DNA of 54,431 bases from an uncultured Bacteroidota bacterium (GTDB taxonomy: Bacteria; Bacteroidota; Bacteroidia; Chitinophagales; Chitinophagaceae): assembly GCA_946479615.1 (NCBI GenBank), contig CAMLGR010000008.1:1-54431 (forward strand), given 5' to 3'. Within the stretch, counting starts at the first letter, position 1. The number at the start of each line of letters is the position of its first letter. A program made the translations under genes and the position numbers. Under the pieces are notes generated by a model. That model did no database searches and had not been told where the DNA came from. It saw only the letters and a program-made list of their open reading frames with translations. Shown one piece after another: positions 8,796 through 16,892 of this stretch.

Positions 8796-9452
8796 TTGAA
8801 TTCGATCCGACACATATTTGCGCTTTTTAAAAAAGACCTGCTGCTGGAAGTCCGTCAGCAGTACAGCTTTTATGGGATTATCCTGTATGTGGGCGCGACC
8901 ATTTTCGTATTGTTCATGGCCATCGATGCACCCGAACCCAAAGTCTGGAACGGATTGTTCTGGGTATTGCAATTATTCATTTGCATTAATGCAGTGGCCA
9001 AAAGCTTTTTACAGGAAAGCAGGGGGCGGATGCTTTATTTCTATTCTATTTCTTCGCCTGCGGGCTTTGTGCTGGCAAAATTATTATTCAATACGCTTCT
9101 CATGCTGGCAATGAGCCTGCTCAGCCTTCTTTTATACAGTCTTTTCCTGGGTAGTCCTGTTCAGAAAGCAGGTCCTTTCATCGGTTTGGTACTATTGGGC
9201 GGCTGGAGCCTGAGCCTGATCTTTACTTTTCTTGCAGCAATTGCGGCAAGGGCGCAGCAGAATGCAGCAATCATGGCCGTACTGGGCTTTCCCCTGATCA
9301 TTCCGCAATTATTATTGCTGGTACGATTGGCCAATACTGCTTTTGCGCCATTACTTACCATCCCTGTCGGTACAGTATTATTGCTGGTAACCCTTGATAT
9401 AATGGTGATACTGCTAGCCGTTATCCTCTTTCCTTTTCTCTGGAAGGATTAG
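8796..9452 (+). CDS. ccmB: Heme exporter subunit CcmB
   Basis: A 218-residue integral membrane protein with about six hydrophobic segments, the usual architecture of CcmB, the membrane subunit of the CcmAB transporter needed to load heme on CcmE during cytochrome c maturation. The N-terminus (FALFKKDLLLEVRQQYSF) and the QESRGRMLYFYSISSP loop are characteristic. TTG at 8796 is the only start codon that keeps the conserved N-terminus. ccmC and a ccmD-like gene follow; the ATPase ccmA and the later genes are elsewhere. Confidence 0.9.
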   Translation: MNSIRHIFALFKKDLLLEVRQQYSFYGIILYVGATIFVLFMAIDAPEPKVWNGLFWVLQLFICINAVAKSFLQESRGRMLYFYSISSPAGFVLAKLLFNTLLMLAMSLLSLLLYSLFLGSPVQKAGPFIGLVLLGGWSLSLIFTFLAAIAARAQQNAAIMAVLGFPLIIPQLLLLVRLANTAFAPLLTIPVGTVLLLVTLDIMVILLAVILFPFLWKD

Positions 9453-9580
9453 GGCCTGAAGACAATCCGGTCATTTATTAAATAACTTCTACACGATGTA
9501 TGAGTTTCTTGCAAAAACACTTAATTCAAAGTAATTCTTATTAGTTATCGAATTTTTATACAGGATTACACATACCGCCT

Positions 9581-9588
9581 TAATTTTG
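9581..9588 (+). promoter_or_regulatory. -7 box (TAATTTTG) before ccmC
   Basis: TAATTTTG fits TAnnTTTG exactly. Transcription from it would start near 9593, which argues against the GTG at 9597 as a normal start and for the ATG at 9645 or 9666. Confidence 0.4.
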
Positions 9589-9644
9589 CTCACCCGGTGA
9601 TTATCCGGGCTTTATTCTTGCCTGGCCGATTAAATTCCTCGCGC

Positions 9645-10358
9645 ATGACAGCTGAGAAAAGTTATATGCATAAATCCTGGTGGAAAGTCCTGAGTGTCGT
9701 TTTGCTTGTATACACGGTGATTGCCGGTTTGCTGATGCCGGTACCTGACCTCCCCGCCCTGGAAGAAACCTCCCGCAACCTTTATTTCCATGTATGTATG
9801 TGGTTTGGAATGATGATCCTGTTCACCGTATCATTGATCTATTCCATCGTATACCTGCGTACGTTCAATTTAAAGTTTGATCTCTATGCACGGCAATACG
9901 CCGTAGTAGGTATTGTACTGGGATTATTAGGATATGCCACCGGTACGGTCTGGATGAGCTATACCTGGGCCGATCCCAATAACCCAACCTTTCAGTCGTT
10001 TGGTGCACTGGCAAGAGAACCCAAGCTGATCGGCGCCGCCATTGCATTACTCATTTATTTTGCCTATCTGGTACTCCGCGATTCGGTCAATGATATCGAT
10101 AAACGGGCACGAATAAGTGGTGTATACAACATATTTGCTTATGCCATGTTATTTCCTTCGATCTGGATCGTTCCAAGGATCCTCCCAAGCCTGCATCCCG
10201 GCCAGGAAGGAAATCCTGCCATGAACTTCAAAGATATTACGCCTACTATGCGCGTAGTGTTCTACCCCGCTGTTATCGGCTGGACCTTGCTCGCCGTATG
10301 GATCACCACCATTAAAATACGGTTGAGTTTATTAAAAGAAAAAAAGATGATGTCATGA
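9645..10358 (+). CDS. ccmC: Heme handling membrane protein CcmC
   Basis: An integral membrane protein of the CcmC/CcsA heme-handling family with six predicted transmembrane helices. It presents heme to CcmE on the periplasmic face. The Trp-rich loop of the family is seen as GTVWMSYTWADPNNPTF, with His residues in LYFHVCMWFGMM and in PSLHPGQEG. The frame is open from a GTG at 9597; I prefer the ATG at 9645, with ATG 9666 (MHKSWWKVL) equally good, because the -7 box at 9581-9588 leaves too little leader for the GTG. The stop codon overlaps the next gene by 4 bp. Confidence 0.9.
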   Translation: MTAEKSYMHKSWWKVLSVVLLVYTVIAGLLMPVPDLPALEETSRNLYFHVCMWFGMMILFTVSLIYSIVYLRTFNLKFDLYARQYAVVGIVLGLLGYATGTVWMSYTWADPNNPTFQSFGALAREPKLIGAAIALLIYFAYLVLRDSVNDIDKRARISGVYNIFAYAMLFPSIWIVPRILPSLHPGQEGNPAMNFKDITPTMRVVFYPAVIGWTLLAVWITTIKIRLSLLKEKKMMS

Positions 10359-10576
10359 AAATACTGAGCCGCCTCTTTTCTTTGATCGTTTTATCACTCT
10401 GTTCATTCCTGTCGTTTGCACAGGGGCCATCCGGTCAAAGCACTATCGGAAGCACCATGCGCAGCAATGGCCGGATCTATGTAGTGATTGTCGTCATCCT
10501 TGTTATTCTTGCCGGCCTGATCATTTACCTGGTGCGGCTGGATAAAAAGATATCGAGATTCGAAAAAGAAAGTTAG
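10355..10576 (+). CDS. Small CcmD-like membrane protein
   Basis: A 73-residue protein starting in an ATGA overlap with ccmC, so almost certainly co-translated. Residues 1-22 look like a signal peptide (LFSLIVLSLCSFLSFAQ); a second hydrophobic helix follows at about residues 42-60 (YVVIVVILVILAGLIIYLV), ending in a charged tail. CcmD proteins are small single-helix partners of CcmC, and position plus topology support that role, but sequence identity in this family is too low to be sure. The signal-peptide start is unlike proteobacterial CcmD. Confidence 0.7.
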   Translation: MKILSRLFSLIVLSLCSFLSFAQGPSGQSTIGSTMRSNGRIYVVIVVILVILAGLIIYLVRLDKKISRFEKES

Positions 10577-10658
10577 CCGTGCAGTGCTACTGCACCAATG
10601 ACCCGTTAATATGAAAATAATTCACACGCTTGCAATTTGAAAAATTAAAAACCTAATC

Positions 10659-12077
10659 ATGTCAGAGACACAGTACAGTTTCTTTGGAGCCGTCGAAAAA
10701 AGTTTCGATAAGGCAGCCGTATTCACCAAATGGGACCCGGGTATCCTGGAGCAGATCAAAGCCTGCAATGCCGTATACCGTATGCGGTTCCCTGTTAAAA
10801 GAGATGATGGCAAAATAGATGTCATAGAAGCCTACCGCGTACAACACTCGCATCATAAAACACCTTGTAAAGGTGGTATCCGCTTTGCCGCAGAAGTAAA
10901 CCAGGATGAGGTAATGGCGCTGGCTGCATTGATGACCTATAAATGCGCTATCGTAAACGTTCCGTTTGGTGGTGGCAAAGGAGGGATCAAGATCAACCCG
11001 CGTGAATATTCTGCGTATGAACTGGAAAAGATCACACGCCGCTACACCGCCGAACTGATCCGTAAAAAATTTATCGGGCCCGGTACAGATGTTCCGGCAC
11101 CTGATTACGGAACCGGTGAACGTGAAATGGCTTGGATCCTCGATACCTATACGGCCATGCACCCCGGCGAGATCGATGCCGCAGGTTGCGTAACAGGTAA
11201 ACCCGTATCACAGGGCGGTGTTCGCGGTCGTCGCGAAGCAACCGGTCTTGGTGTATTCTTCGGTCTGCGCGAAGTATGTAATATGCCCGATATTATGCAG
11301 AAATTCGGGTTACCTGTAGGTGTTGAAGGTAAAAGAGTAGTGGTACAGGGATTGGGTAATGTGGGATACCACAGCGCCAAATTCTTCCAGGATGCAGGAG
11401 CTATCATTGTTGGTTTGGCCGAATACGAAGGATCTATCTGCAATGAAAAAGGATTGGATATAGATGAAGTATTCAATCACCGGAAGAAAACAGGATCGAT
11501 CCTTAATTTCCCCGGTGCTACCAATTTCAAAAAGAATACGGATGCACTGGAAATGGATTGCGATATACTTATCCCTGCTGCTTTGGAAAACGTGATCAAT
11601 GGCGAGAATGCGCCACAGATCAAGGCAAAAATAATCGGTGAAGCGGCAAATGGACCTTTATCACCCGAAGCAGATGAAGTATTTGCGAAAAAAGGAACAC
11701 TGGTCGTGCCTGATATGTACCTCAATGCCGGTGGTGTAACCGTTTCTTATTTCGAATGGCTGAAAAACCTGAGCCACGTACGGTATGGACGTATGGAAAA
11801 ACGTTTCAATGAAAATATGAATTCTCATATCGTATCGCAGATGGAAAATTTATCCGGCAAAAAAATGACGGACAAAGAAAGAGAATACATTGTGCATGGC
11901 GCTGATGAAGTGGACCTGGTGTACAGCGGTCTCGAAGAAACTATGGTAACGGCTACACACGAGATCATGAATGAGTGGAAAAACAATCCTGCTATTCCTG
12001 ATATGCGTACAGCCGCCTATGTAGTAGCGATCAATAAGGTGGCTACGAGTTATGCTGAACTGGGCATCTTCCCGTAG
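10659..12077 (+). CDS. gdhA: Glutamate dehydrogenase (Glu/Leu/Phe/Val dehydrogenase family)
   Basis: A 472-residue amino acid dehydrogenase that interconverts glutamate and 2-oxoglutarate plus ammonia. [10 protein letters not shown] and [17 protein letters not shown] carry the substrate-binding and catalytic lysines; [15 protein letters not shown] has the catalytic Asp; [13 protein letters not shown] is the NAD(P) loop. The length exceeds the usual 420-450 by a stretch at about residues 375-420 ([23 protein letters not shown]). Cofactor choice cannot be read safely. It is monocistronic: a terminator follows at 12118-12145. Given the glt and amt genes in this window it may serve catabolic nitrogen release. 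Confidence 0.9.
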   Translation: MSETQYSFFGAVEKSFDKAAVFTKWDPGILEQIKACNAVYRMRFPVKRDDGKIDVIEAYRVQHSHHKTPCKGGIRFAAEVNQDEVMALAALMTYKCAIVNVPFGGGKGGIKINPREYSAYELEKITRRYTAELIRKKFIGPGTDVPAPDYGTGEREMAWILDTYTAMHPGEIDAAGCVTGKPVSQGGVRGRREATGLGVFFGLREVCNMPDIMQKFGLPVGVEGKRVVVQGLGNVGYHSAKFFQDAGAIIVGLAEYEGSICNEKGLDIDEVFNHRKKTGSILNFPGATNFKKNTDALEMDCDILIPAALENVINGENAPQIKAKIIGEAANGPLSPEADEVFAKKGTLVVPDMYLNAGGVTVSYFEWLKNLSHVRYGRMEKRFNENMNSHIVSQMENLSGKKMTDKEREYIVHGADEVDLVYSGLEETMVTATHEIMNEWKNNPAIPDMRTAAYVVAINKVATSYAELGIFP

Positions 12078-12105
12078 TGAATGGTCAATAGTGAATAGTG
12101 AATGC
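12078..12105. repeat. ATAGTGAAT word stutter starting at the gdhA stop codon
   Basis: Immediately after the TAG stop the sequence reads TGAATGGTCAATAGTGAATA and continues with GTGAATGCG. Almost the same string follows the ilvN stop codon at 36601. There is no clear inverted partner here. Confidence 0.6.
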
Positions 12106-12117
12106 GTGATATTATTT

Positions 12118-12145
12118 AAAACCTGTCTCCGGACGGGTTTTTTTA
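12118..12145 (+). terminator. Rho-independent terminator of gdhA
   Basis: AAAACCTGTC at 12118-12127 pairs with GACGGGTTTT at 12132-12141 (one G-U pair) around a TCCG loop and runs into a tract of T residues. Confidence 0.85.
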
Positions 12146-12209
12146 TTTCTATGTTGAAATTGATTATCGCTGATAGCAGCATTCTTGCGTACCTTTATTG
12201 CACCAGAAA

Positions 12210-13217
12210 ATGTACAACTACATGCAAGGTATTACTGATAAAACGGTCCTGCTATCGCGCGATTTTCCCGGGGATGCTATTTCCATGCTGAAAGCGGAAG
12301 GGTTTACGGTAAATGCATGGTCCGAAGAAAGACCTATGAAACAGGCAGAACTTACCGAAGCAGCCAAAAAAGCTAATGCCTTACTTTGTTCAAGCGCCGA
12401 TAAAATAAATGCAGATTTCCTGAATGCCTGCTCTCATCTTGAGATCATTTCACAGTTTGCAGTCGGGTACGACAATGTCGATATACCTGTTGCCAACCGC
12501 CTGGGCATACCTGTCTGCAACGCACCCGGAGCCATGAGCGATGCTACTGCCGATACTGCTTTTGGACTTATGATCGCCACCTCCCGCAAAATGTTTTACA
12601 TGCACAAAGCGATCATCAAAGGAGAATGGAGTTATTTCCGTCCCAAGGGCAACCTGGGTATGGAATTAAAAAATAAAACGCTTGGCATATTCGGACTGGG
12701 GCGTATCGGCATGGAAATGGCGCAACGCTCTAAAGGTGCTTATAACATGAATATCATTTATCATAACCGGTCAGTCAATGCCGAAGCAGAAAAATTGTAC
12801 GGCGCCAGGCTGGTAAGTTTTGATGAATTGTTACAACAAAGCGATGTACTATCTGTACACAGTGTATTGAGCGAATCAACCAAACATATTTTCAATAAAT
12901 CCGCGTTTGCAAAGATGAAACCTTCCTCCATTTTCATCAATACTTCAAGAGGAGCTTTGCATGACGAAAAGGATTTGACAGAAGCCCTGGAAAAAAAGAT
13001 CATCTGGGGTGCTGGTCTGGATGTAACCAATCCCGAACCCATGCAAAAAGATAATCCCTTGTTGAATATGGAAAATGTTTCTGTCGTTCCTCATATTGGT
13101 TCGGCTACGGTAGAAGCAAGGACAGAAATGGCAAGATTAGCTGCTGATAATATTATTGGATTTTATAAGCACCGGCAAACGCCGCACATTGTAAATCCTG
13201 GTGCGCTAAAGAAATAA
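12210..13217 (+). CDS. D-isomer-specific 2-hydroxyacid dehydrogenase (glyoxylate/hydroxypyruvate reductase type)
   Basis: An NAD(P)-dependent reductase of about 335 residues for small 2-keto acids. FGLGRIGMEMAQRSKG is the Rossmann loop; NTSRGALHDEKDL contains the catalytic Arg, DVTNPEP the Glu and PHIGSA the His. The sequence resembles glyoxylate reductases more than phosphoglycerate dehydrogenase, as it has no C-terminal ACT domain. The frame opens at a TTG (12198); I chose ATG 12210, and ATG 12222 is also possible. A TACCTTTA box at 12190-12197 would place the transcript start just before. The 3' end overlaps the convergent hydrolase by 12 bp. Confidence 0.88.
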   Translation: MYNYMQGITDKTVLLSRDFPGDAISMLKAEGFTVNAWSEERPMKQAELTEAAKKANALLCSSADKINADFLNACSHLEIISQFAVGYDNVDIPVANRLGIPVCNAPGAMSDATADTAFGLMIATSRKMFYMHKAIIKGEWSYFRPKGNLGMELKNKTLGIFGLGRIGMEMAQRSKGAYNMNIIYHNRSVNAEAEKLYGARLVSFDELLQQSDVLSVHSVLSESTKHIFNKSAFAKMKPSSIFINTSRGALHDEKDLTEALEKKIIWGAGLDVTNPEPMQKDNPLLNMENVSVVPHIGSATVEARTEMARLAADNIIGFYKHRQTPHIVNPGALKK

Positions 13218-14081
13218 ACTTTCCATCCCCATCATTCGCAGCATCTCCCGGTGAAGTGCAGAAGCCGTATCCGCCAATGCATCGGCAATAGAATAATGAT
13301 TGATCCCCGGCAATCCGATTAATTGTACAGGAACGCCCTGTTTTTTCCACCAGTCATACATTTCCTTTGCCTGGTCTTTAAACTCATCAGATTCATCTTC
13401 ACCTGTTGCCACAAGTAAAGGACAATGTATTGCCGGAGATAAATTTACCGGGCTGTTACGCATGACTGTTTCATTATCCATTTTCAATACATCGTTCAAT
13501 TCAGACAATTGTATCGGCAATAAATTATACAAACCACTGATCACACAAACACCTTTGATCGTATCTGCAGGAAAAGAAAAATCAGAAGAACCCGCTGTCA
13601 TGAGCATAGTAGCCAGATGACCTCCTGCACTATGACCTGCCAGGTATATTTCAGCAGGATCACCGTTATATTGTGCGATATTCTTATACACCCAATGAAT
13701 CGCCTGCCGGCAGGAAAACACAATTTGATCCATGGAAGATTCAGGCGCCAGCGGATAATTTATAAACACAGTGGTAATATCATACGGATAAAAAGCAGCT
13801 GCGATAAAATGGAATAATTCTTTATCCAATTTATGCCAGTAACCGCCATGAATAAAGATGAGTGTTTTTGACCGGGGTTTTGCAGAAGGATAAATATCCA
13901 ACCGTTCCCGCTCCAGTTTTCCGTAAGCAATGTTTTTAAACGGTGAATACTTTACAACTGTCCCGTAACTTGCTTTTTCCCAATGATTGAAATAGGCAGC
14001 AAAGCCCGGCACCTGCAGCCGGTTATTGTATTGCCTGTTCAATGCCTCCTGATCGTATTGCTTATAAACCAGTTTCGTCAT
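13206..14081 (-). CDS. Alpha/beta hydrolase, kynurenine formamidase-like
   Basis: A 291-residue alpha/beta hydrolase without signal peptide. HGGYWHKLDKE near residue 78 supplies the oxyanion hole; the HGGYW form is typical of eukaryote-like kynurenine formamidases. GHSAGGHLA near residue 150 holds the nucleophile Ser, GEDESDEF the Asp and GINHYSI the His of a full catalytic triad. A formyl-kynurenine or other arylformamide/ester substrate is plausible, but no tryptophan-degradation genes are near. A generic carboxylesterase is the alternative. The DJ-1/PfpI gene lies 31 bp upstream on the same strand, so they may be co-transcribed. Confidence 0.8.
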   Translation of the reverse strand: MTKLVYKQYDQEALNRQYNNRLQVPGFAAYFNHWEKASYGTVVKYSPFKNIAYGKLERERLDIYPSAKPRSKTLIFIHGGYWHKLDKELFHFIAAAFYPYDITTVFINYPLAPESSMDQIVFSCRQAIHWVYKNIAQYNGDPAEIYLAGHSAGGHLATMLMTAGSSDFSFPADTIKGVCVISGLYNLLPIQLSELNDVLKMDNETVMRNSPVNLSPAIHCPLLVATGEDESDEFKDQAKEMYDWWKKQGVPVQLIGLPGINHYSIADALADTASALHREMLRMMGMESLFL

Positions 14082-14112
14082 TATTGAATTATCACATCAT
14101 CCGATTTCCACA

Positions 14113-14688
14113 TCATACCACCGCTTTCTCAGTTTCTTTTAAACAGGCAAACACAATACGATAAAACTCGGGATGGGATTGCCAGGTTTTACCGGTTACG
14201 ATCTTACCATCTTTTATAGCCTGATCAGGTGTTACATAAATACCACCGCAGGATTCGACCTCGAACTTTACGTGCTCGTAGCAAGCGATCTTCTTTTGAT
14301 CGGCCAGACCGGCAGTCAACAGTATCTGCACACCATGACAGATAGCGAATACATATTTACCATTGTGATAAAATTCTTTTATAATATTGATCACACGCGG
14401 ATCATTACGCAGGTATTCAGGTGCGCGGCCACCCGGGCAAAGCACTGCATGATAATCGTTGGTATCAACATCGTCGAAGGAAACAGCAGATTCCACGAGA
14501 TATCCTTTTCGTTCGACATAGGTATCCCAGCCTGGTTCAAAATCATGTATCACCAGGTTCATCCGTTTTACTGCAGGTGCTGCGATAACGGGTTCGTAGC
14601 CGGCTTCGATCAACCGATGACTGGCATAAAGTATTTCAAAACTTTCACCGGCATCGCCGGTAATGATGAGTATTTTTTTATTGGCCAT
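14113..14688 (-). CDS. DJ-1/PfpI family protein
   Basis: A 191-residue class I glutamine-amidotransferase-like protein. The nucleophile elbow is AICHGVQILL near residues 115-124, with Cys followed by His; LIITGDAGESFE near residue 6 contributes the acidic residue, and CPGGRAPEYLR is a family signature. Members act as protein or glyoxal deglycases, chaperones or peptidases; the function cannot be picked from sequence. The segment WDTYVERKGYLVESAVSFDD is seen in PfpI relatives of about this size. It is the upstream gene of the pair with the hydrolase, and its 5' region contains the 37 bp perfect palindrome. Confidence 0.85.
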   Translation of the reverse strand: MANKKILIITGDAGESFEILYASHRLIEAGYEPVIAAPAVKRMNLVIHDFEPGWDTYVERKGYLVESAVSFDDVDTNDYHAVLCPGGRAPEYLRNDPRVINIIKEFYHNGKYVFAICHGVQILLTAGLADQKKIACYEHVKFEVESCGGIYVTPDQAIKDGKIVTGKTWQSHPEFYRIVFACLKETEKAVV

Positions 14689-14717
14689 AATCTTAAAGTT
14701 AGGGCAAAATTACAGTT

Positions 14718-14815
14718 CTATGTGAAACCTGTATGCCCTATGTGCCTATGTGGTAAAAAAGCTGATTGGCGTAATCTCACCACATAGGCACATAGGGCAT
14801 ACAGGTTTCACATAG
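14718..14815. repeat. 37 bp perfect inverted repeat of CCTATGTG words
   Basis: The arms 14718-14754 and 14779-14815 are perfectly complementary over 37 bp, with a 24 bp loop. Within each arm the words CTATGTG, CCCTATGTG and CCTATGTGG repeat. It occupies most of the 240 bp gap between two divergent genes, so either leader RNA could fold it. Related arms occur at 18424-18513 and 23386-23449. Confidence 0.95.
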
Positions 14816-14928
14816 GGATCCGGAATGGAAAATCCTGACATTTACTTACAATTGTTCCTGTTTATTTCTATCTTACCCGGCGAATAACCCGGACAGAATT
14901 TTTATAAACCTTAAACACCTTCCAATCT

Positions 14929-15537
14929 ATGATCATTTACGGAACCAAAGCAACCCAGGTTGCTAAAGAACTATTGACAGACAAATGCCCCAATTGCGGA
15001 ACACAAAACAGCGTGGAGCTCTATGTGTTTCAAAAGTATGCGCATATTTTCTGGATACCATTCTTCCCTATTGGCAAAACTGCTGTCAGCCAATGCGGCC
15101 ATTGCAAACAGGCGCTCAAACTGAAAGAGATGCCACCTGCATTGCAGGAAGATTACCAACGGATCAAACAACAATCAAAAACGCCGGTATGGACATTTTC
15201 CGGTCTTGCACTCGTGGTGCTGCTGATTGTAATTGGCGTGGTAAGTTCCAGGAATAACGATGCAAGAAATGCAAAACTGATCGCCGCTCCGCAGGCAGGT
15301 GATATATATGAAGTAAAAACTCCCGAGAACCAGTATACGCTTTATAAAGTGGCTTCCGTTAGCGGAGATTCTGTATTCGTTCGCATTCACCAGTATGAGA
15401 CCAACAGGTCATCGGGATTGAATGAGTTAAAAAATAAAGGTGATGCCGCATATTCAGATGAGGTTTCTGCATTTTTAAAATCGGAATTGAAAGAGATGCT
15501 GGATAAAGGTGGAATTGTGGATGTGAACAGGAAGTGA
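14929..15537 (+). CDS. Zinc-ribbon single-pass membrane protein of unknown function
   Basis: A 202-residue protein with an N-terminal zinc ribbon: CPNCG near residue 20 and CGHC near residue 62, separated by an aromatic stretch (HIFWIPFFPIGK) that may touch the membrane. A clear transmembrane helix is at about residues 88-106 (FSGLALVVLLIVIGVVSS). The C-terminal 90 residues are a soluble domain with QAGDIYEVKTPENQYTLYK and a beta-rich pattern. No enzymatic motif is seen. The gene is monocistronic and closed by the terminator at 15559-15590. Its job is unknown. Confidence 0.8.
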   Translation: MIIYGTKATQVAKELLTDKCPNCGTQNSVELYVFQKYAHIFWIPFFPIGKTAVSQCGHCKQALKLKEMPPALQEDYQRIKQQSKTPVWTFSGLALVVLLIVIGVVSSRNNDARNAKLIAAPQAGDIYEVKTPENQYTLYKVASVSGDSVFVRIHQYETNRSSGLNELKNKGDAAYSDEVSAFLKSELKEMLDKGGIVDVNRK

Positions 15538-15558
15538 TATTATAAAAATAAATCAGCA

Positions 15559-15590
15559 CAACCGTCCCGGCACCGGGGCGGTTGTTTTTT
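15559..15590 (+). terminator. Rho-independent terminator
   Basis: CAACCGTCCCGG pairs with CCGGGGCGGTTG across a tight loop and is followed by six T residues. Confidence 0.9.
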
Positions 15591-15680
15591 ACAGACTACG
15601 GGGGTAGAGGATGCGGGGAAAATAATCCGGGTGTTCTTTTCGGTTTATAGCAAACGGCTAATTTTAAATATCTTCCCTTT

Positions 15681-16508
15681 ATGAAAAAATATGTTGTCTG
15701 CCTGTTTTTATTTATTTCCTGTAACAGTTCGAAAAAGATCCAGGAAGATCCGTCTAATCATTTTCCTGTCGCGGAAGAAAAAGTAGTTACGCTGCCGGCA
15801 AAAGATAAATTCTATATATTCCTGATGGCGGGGCAATCGAATATGGCTGGCCGTGGATTGGTGCAACCGGAAGACACTATTTCATCACCAAGGGTTTTAG
15901 CATTGAATAAAAACAATGAATGGGTGTATGCAAAAGAGCCTCTTCATTATTATGAACCGGGGCGTACAGGTTTGGATTGTGGCCTTTCATTCGGGAAAAA
16001 ATTAGCCGCATTATACGGGAAAGACATAACAATTGGTTTAGTTCCCTGTGCGATTGGAGGAAGTTCGGTAGAACAGTGGCTGGGAGATTCGTTGTACCGG
16101 AACGTACATCTTTTTTCCAATTTTATGACGAAAGCGACTGCTGCTTCGCAGCAGGGAACGATAAAAGGGATATTGTGGCACCAGGGAGAAACCAATGCTA
16201 CAACGAAAGGGTATGTGATGTATCGTGAAAAATTGACGACGCTTATTACAAAAATGCGTACCAGTTTACAGATCAAAGATCTCCCGGTGTATGCGGGTCA
16301 GCTGGCTACTTTTTTAAATAAAAAAGAAAATCCGAATGCCGAGGGTGTGAACTATGACCTGCACCGGCTTTCGTATGAGTTTCCCAAATTCTATGTGATC
16401 GGTACAGCTGATCTGACACCGAAAGCAGATTCCATTCATTTTGATTCCCGTTCCCAGCGTAAAATGGGAGAGCGTTTTGCCCGGGAGGTGTATAAACGCG
16501 CAAGGTGA
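15681..16508 (+). CDS. SGNH/CE6-like carbohydrate acetylesterase, probably a lipoprotein
   Basis: A 275-residue exported esterase of the sialate O-acetylesterase / carbohydrate esterase family 6 type. FLMAGQSNMAGRG contains the nucleophile Ser at residue 53; LWHQGETNA near residues 165-173 is block III; DSIHFDSRSQRKMG near the C-terminus holds the Asp-x-x-His pair. The N-terminus MKKYVVCLFLFISCNSS resembles a lipoprotein signal with Cys14 as lipid site, although the residue at -3 is Phe. It probably removes acetyl groups from plant or bacterial polysaccharide. The stop codon lies inside the first copy of the GGTGACACC repeat. Confidence 0.87.
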   Translation: MKKYVVCLFLFISCNSSKKIQEDPSNHFPVAEEKVVTLPAKDKFYIFLMAGQSNMAGRGLVQPEDTISSPRVLALNKNNEWVYAKEPLHYYEPGRTGLDCGLSFGKKLAALYGKDITIGLVPCAIGGSSVEQWLGDSLYRNVHLFSNFMTKATAASQQGTIKGILWHQGETNATTKGYVMYREKLTTLITKMRTSLQIKDLPVYAGQLATFLNKKENPNAEGVNYDLHRLSYEFPKFYVIGTADLTPKADSIHFDSRSQRKMGERFAREVYKRAR

Positions 16509-16734
16509 CACCTCCCCCGGAGGTGACACCTTAAGTGGTAAACACCATCTGCCAGCGAGGTTTTCAACAGCTATCAGAAAATCATTTGATTTACATTATC
16601 AATGTATTAGCAGAGAGCGTTTGCCAGTAGGTCTATGAGCAGGCCATAGATGATCCTGGTATTCAGGGTGTCACCCTGCCAGAGGAGGTGTCACCTTACC
16701 CTCAGGGTGTCACCCACGGGAGGAAGGTGTCACC
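16504..16734. repeat. Array of six GGTGWCACC palindromes
   Basis: Copies begin at 16504, 16522, 16667, 16687, 16706 and 16726, each 9 bp. The first two read GGTGACACC and the last four GGTGTCACC; these are the same palindrome with either central base pair. Start-to-start distances within the groups are 18, 20, 19 and 20 bp. The third copy is embedded in a 15 bp palindrome, CAGGGTGTCACCCTG. Between the groups is a TACATT/AATGTA hairpin at 16592-16606. The rest of the 384 bp gap up to 16892 shows no gene. Confidence 0.9.
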
Positions 16735-16892
16735 TCAGTCAGGTACTACACACCTGATTAAATCGGTTGCATCCTTATTTTAAACTTAATTAGTTAGTAA
16801 AAACCTTCTTATCTTCAGGAATATCTACAATCGGTTGCAGAAATGCTTTTACCGGTCAACTATCAAATTCGCTTCGCTAAAACTTGCCAGTT

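Noticed and set aside
9597..9644. GTG start of ccmC at 9597
   Set aside because: It lies only 8 bp after a -7 box and encodes a non-hydrophobic extension not expected for CcmC; ATG 9645 or 9666 is better.
14718..14815. Miniature transposon interpretation of the 37 bp inverted repeat
   Set aside because: There is no obvious target-site duplication, no transposase nearby, and the other elements of the same style have different sequences.
16504..16734. CRISPR array reading of the GGTGWCACC repeats
   Set aside because: Repeats are 9 bp and spacers about 10 bp, far from CRISPR dimensions, and no cas genes are present.
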